NCBI GenBank assembly: GCA_934045075.1
Contig: OW203724.1
Span: forward strand, 1,728,501-1,792,500
From: Yponomeuta sedellus
Lineage: Eukaryota; Arthropoda; Insecta; Lepidoptera; Yponomeutidae
Length of the DNA: 64,000 nt
Direction of reading: 5' to 3'
The translations under genes and the position numbers were made by a program. Below, one piece after another: positions 60,466 to 64,000 of the stretch. Position 1 is the stretch's first letter. Every line of letters begins with the position of its first letter. Below the pieces are notes generated by a model that was given only the letters and a program-made list of their open reading frames with translations, ran no database searches and was not told the origin of the DNA.

Positions 60466-60779
60466 GTAGGAACGATTTTGTACTACAAGATACTACTTTG
60501 CACAAAGGTATGAGGGAAATAGATTCTATAATTTTACAATAACGAGGACGAGACTAAATCATGCTTGTAGTGTATAGATATACTAAGTATGTTACTTGCA
60601 TAATTAACATACATCAAGTCCCTATAGATAGATAGATAAGATAGATAGTGAACGCTACTGCACAATCAGAAAAAAAATTACCTACAACAACGACATGCAT
60701 CAACGCAACATTATAACAACCGGTTATACTTACAAATTGTTCCTAGCTTAACAAAATGTACGCTGAACATTGGTATAAT

Positions 60780-61045
60780 CAGTGTTTCTTAAGACGTGGT
60801 CCACGGACCCCAGGGGGTTCGCGAGCATATGACTGTATGGACCATTTAACGCCACGAAGTCTCGTAATCACTATGCGATACAAGTTGAATCCGATTCGAG
60901 ACTACAACTCCGTAGTAGGTAACATCAACCCAATTTTTTTGTAATTTGTAGTACCAAAATAAGTGGTCTGAAATTTATTGGGAGTCCTTAAAATTGTGCT
61001 TGATTTTCTAAGGGGTCCGTGGACAAAAAAGGTTAAGAAACGCTG
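60780..61045. mobile_element. hAT-like MITE (266 bp)
   Basis: Termini CAGTGTTTCTTAAGACGTGG..CACGGACCCC and GGGGTCCGTGGAC..GTTAAGAAACGCTG. The CAGYGTTTCTTAA style is typical of hAT MITEs. A clean 8-bp duplication is not visible. It lies in the hexosaminidase gene's downstream intron. Confidence 0.7.
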
Positions 61046-61853
61046 GTGTAGGTAACGGAGGCGCTTGTGTGGGATGTGCTCACCCAAAAGAATTTTAAAT
61101 TTTAAATATATAGGTCATATTTATAGGCTCACCCATAGCTGTCTAGTCTAGAAGAACAATTTTGGGTGGACACGGGATACCAGGCCCTTCTGAAAAACAA
61201 GTCAGGTTAAGCTAATGATGGTGAACCTCACCACCGCTGGGCAGTTCAAGACGATCTGTTTGCCATTCTTTAATATCATGACCATAAATAAAAAAAAACA
61301 TTTCTTTATTTCATATCATGAACGACTGCGTGTCTATGAAAAAATGGTGTAAGTAGTTCCTTCCTTGTCGGGTCTAGGTAGACAATATAGACACACACGT
61401 AAATTAACCGTGACTAACCTGCATTTCATACTGAAACGCCTAAACACTGTTACCCTACACACACCACAACAGAATGGACAATTTCACACCGCTGCGTGCG
61501 ATAACCGACACAACAGGACATTATTCATGCGTTACTTAATGTAACAACTTTGACATTCAGCATTTTGGTTTTGTAAGACCGTTTTATGGAAAAAATATCG
61601 TGTTTATACCCGAGTCATCTCTATCGTCCAATGTGAAACCATCCAATGTATGTCACAATGGACGATAATAATCAGCGGACTTGTATGTAGTTTTATACAT
61701 TGAGTTAGGCCGTTGTGCTAATATTACCTCTATTCCCTCTATTCGAATAATCGCCATTGTTCCGCCAGCGACTCCAAGCGACATAGTGCCGTGTTGGTTA
61801 TCGTCTACTCTGAAACCATTGCATTGCATTTAACACATAGAACAGTATTAACT
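61046..61853. other. Intron sequence without recognised features
   Basis: No exon matching the next part of a NAG1-type protein and no clear repeat is seen. Confidence 0.4.
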
Positions 61854-62040
61854 GCCTCGTTGGTCTCACCACCACGACAGAGGTCGTGGGTTTGATTCCC
61901 TCTTGGGGCCGCTGTTTATTTGTACACGTGGCCCAAACTGGGTGTATTTTCGTGTTTGTGACGTCCTTGCCTCGTTACCATAGTACAGGGTATCCTAGTT
62001 TGGGGCCGGGCCCTGGAGTCTAATAGTAACATACTTAGTT
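61854..62040 (+). mobile_element. tRNA-derived SINE, reference copy
   Basis: tRNA-like head CTGCCTCGTTGGTCTCACC..GAGGTCGTGGGTTTGATTCC, then GGGTGTATTTTCGTGTTTGT and ACCATAGTACAGGGTATCC. Partial relatives lie at 2515-2625, 7675-7790 and 47058-47260. Confidence 0.7.
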
Positions 62041-62422
62041 TTTCAATAGAATGAAATAAGCACGACAATAGTTAATATTTGCCTCAATTTCGTAGTCTAC
62101 AAAGCAATAGCAGTACAATATCATTCCAGGGTTACCTATAACCCGCGCATATTAAATAGGCATCTCTCGCGAAGAAGGTCGAATCGCAAGAGTTGCCGAG
62201 TTAAGTAGCACGGTTATATAGCAATGGTTATATACCATTGCAATGTAATAGGTTACTAGACTACCGATACACACTGGTTCCACGCCCTAAGAGTAGCGGT
62301 CATAGGGTTTCGCGATAATAATGACTGTCGTTGTCATAGCTGATTATTATTATTATGGTGTTTTGTAATACTTTAAGCCATAACACAATAAAAAAAAAAC
62401 AAAATAATCTTAAAAAGCTTAT

Positions 62423-62428
62423 TTTATT
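62423..62428 (-). terminator. Candidate polyadenylation signal of the Transib-type gene
   Basis: AATAAA (minus strand), about 210 bp downstream of the transposase stop. AT-rich surroundings offer alternatives. Confidence 0.35.
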
Positions 62429-62639
62429 TACAAAATTATGCATTTTTATTACACTTAAAAGAAGGTTTGCAACTTAATAACTATTAAACCTTACTATTTA
62501 CATTTTATATTACAAATAAAGTAAATACTTAACTAACATCTAAGTACAAACACACAATTGGACAAAAAATATTATATTTACATAATAGGAGTTATGTAAA
62601 AAATAACATAAATACCTATCTTATTTTTTACATTTTTTC

Positions 62640-64000
62640 CTAAACCGACAACAAATTTAATACTTCTTTTGATAGAATAGACTTCTTCTTCTGTGGTAAC
62701 CTTCTTAAACTAGAAATATAAGGATCCGAATTAAGGAGAAGTCTATGTATCAAGTCGGTGTTTGTGACAACCCGAGACATTTTCCTCGTGTTGTCACGCC
62801 TGAAGAGTTTGATTAATTTATTGCAAGATTCGGCGGCCTCTTCCGAAAGCTCACCTATTGACAATAATGCGTGTTCAATTACTTCCGACCCATGAATGAG
62901 GACCTTATGTACAGACGATGGCAAGTTGTACCATGGATAGGTAGCAACAAGTTTACGTGCTGTTTCTAGAGAATACTCTTTAAAAGTGGCGTTATTAATT
63001 TTGTATCCCGACGAAAGACACTGCAGCAGATTATGACATCTGTCAATAAGGATTTTATCTAATCCAGTAATTTCCGCTGAAACCGCTGAGTTAGAAAAAA
63101 ACTTTCTGGCAGTGTTTCCGTCGTTAGATGTGCCACTTCCTCCACTTCGCGGTTTGTCGACTATTAGACCAAGTTTCTGCCTAAACTGTTGCTGCACATG
63201 TTGTTTTTTTTGTGCAAGAAGAGCTTTTTCGTCTGAAGAACGTACCTGCCATTTCTTTATGTCTAATCTATAAGAAACGTGAATTAAATATTCGAAGAAT
63301 CGGATATACGAGTGAAGAGGAGATAGTCCAAATTGATAGGTACCACTATCTGCAGTTTTGCTCAGCGATTTATCAATGTCATTCATCTCTTTTGGAGTTG
63401 AACCACAAATATAACATCTACTACAAGATGTATCGCTCAGAGCACTGCACACTTTACCATCAACCATGGTTAATTGTAAAGAATGCTGCACTTTTATTTC
63501 ATATTCACCGTGAGTGAAAGAAGTCGGTTGTAAACTATCAATTTTAGTCTTGAAATAAGCTTCTTCTTGCACAGAAAGGTCTTTGGATTCTTTGGCAAAT
63601 TGGAATCGAATAGGCCTACAATACCTGGTGGAAGAAGGGCGCGGATTTTTCCAAACTATTTGATCTGGGTCGGAGGTATTGGACTTACAAACCAATTGAA
63701 GAGGACAATATGAAGTAACAAACATACTGCCATCATCATCGATACCAGAATCTCCAAAAATCTGTTTATATTCGCTGTGCCCCGTACTCCCATCGAAACC
63801 CCATTTTCCAATCAAAACAAATTCTTTATTAGGGTCAATATTATTCAAAACGGGTTTTTGGGATTCTAGTATCCGGCAAGCAGTATGATCTAACAATGAT
63901 TGTAATTCTACTTCAGCAGATGATTCCGTGATAAACTCTTGCGATGGATAGCACCGCTTCTTAGCTTCTAACACTTTTTGATAAGATGGTAATGCATTAG
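62640..64000 (-). CDS. Transib-type (RAG1-core-like) transposase, 5' end cut by window
   Basis: Minus-strand frame with stop at 62640-62642. It is open through the window edge, reading ALPSYQKVLEAKKRCYP, so the true start lies to the right. 444 residues are visible from a GTG at 63972-63974; numbering below counts from there. The layout matches the RAG1 catalytic core and Transib transposases: an acidic residue in KWGFDGSTGHS (D61), NPRPSSTRYCRP, a second Asp in MVDGKVC (D172), a CYIC zinc pair (C187, C190), a GTSNDGNTARKFF stretch, HKVLIH (H356, H361) and IGELSEEAAESCNK with the candidate catalytic Glu E382. The CX2C plus HX4H arrangement and the Glu about 20 residues after the second His are as in RAG1. 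There is no internal stop, so the copy could be recent. Its position inside a hexosaminidase intron, opposite strand, fits a mobile element. The terminal repeats were not established. Confidence 0.88.
   Translation of the reverse strand, partial: NALPSYQKVLEAKKRCYPSQEFITESSAEVELQSLLDHTACRILESQKPVLNNIDPNKEFVLIGKWGFDGSTGHSEYKQIFGDSGIDDDGSMFVTSYCPLQLVCKSNTSDPDQIVWKNPRPSSTRYCRPIRFQFAKESKDLSVQEEAYFKTKIDSLQPTSFTHGEYEIKVQHSLQLTMVDGKVCSALSDTSCSRCYICGSTPKEMNDIDKSLSKTADSGTYQFGLSPLHSYIRFFEYLIHVSYRLDIKKWQVRSSDEKALLAQKKQHVQQQFRQKLGLIVDKPRSGGSGTSNDGNTARKFFSNSAVSAEITGLDKILIDRCHNLLQCLSSGYKINNATFKEYSLETARKLVATYPWYNLPSSVHKVLIHGSEVIEHALLSIGELSEEAAESCNKLIKLFRRDNTRKMSRVVTNTDLIHRLLLNSDPYISSLRRLPQKKKSILSKEVLNLLSV

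Noticed and set aside
63212..63517. 101-residue plus frame
   Set aside because: Antisense to the Transib-type transposase.

Overview
This window looks like nuclear DNA of a moth or butterfly (Lepidoptera). It is AT-rich, intron-rich and packed with repeats of the kind seen in lepidopteran genomes: tRNA- and 5S-derived SINEs, a Helitron-like end, mariner, hAT-like and Transib-like elements. It also carries the start of a chitin-processing hexosaminidase gene. The order-level assignment is inference; no ribosomal or mitochondrial marker is present.

Three host genes can be reconstructed exon by exon. (1) PRPF40 (U1 snRNP-associated splicing factor, WW and FF domains) lies on the minus strand from its start codon at 25510-25512 to beyond the left edge. 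Ten exons join in frame. (2) GTF2E2 (TFIIE beta subunit) lies on the minus strand at 37936-47452, with six exons encoding 295 residues, apparently complete. (3) A NAG1-like beta-N-acetylglucosaminidase lies on the plus strand from 59264. Its first four coding exons are visible and the rest would lie beyond the right edge. A fourth locus, a THAP zinc-finger gene or gene relic, is present as two inverted copies (34.1-37.2 kb minus, 50.0-51.9 kb plus).

Most of the window is mobile DNA, much of it nested. PRPF40 introns hold a 32-bp minisatellite with higher-order structure (1-657), 5S-rRNA-derived SINEs, a 666-bp TIR element inside one SINE, a 2.7-kb mariner-type transposon with 380-bp terminal repeats (9764-12449), and an intact-looking 9.7-kb Ty3/gypsy retrotransposon (13931-23666). 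That retrotransposon sits inside a hAT-type element (13901-24632). Its LTRs are almost identical, and gag and pol overlap at a classical -1 frameshift heptamer. At 25.9-33.3 kb and 41.4-43.8 kb there is a direct segmental duplication; comparing the copies exposes later insertions. A repeat with an internal tRNA-like core recurs about a dozen times in both orientations. One copy supplies the pyrimidine tract of the last GTF2E2 intron. At the right edge (62640 to the end) is a long open reading frame for a Transib-type transposase, the family from which the RAG1 recombinase core derives, with the catalytic and zinc-binding residues recognisable.

The host genes do not form a pathway: two are housekeeping functions (splicing, transcription initiation) and one is cuticle or chitin turnover. 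The main interest is how recent mobile elements sit at splice sites and within exons, and the RAG1-like transposase.
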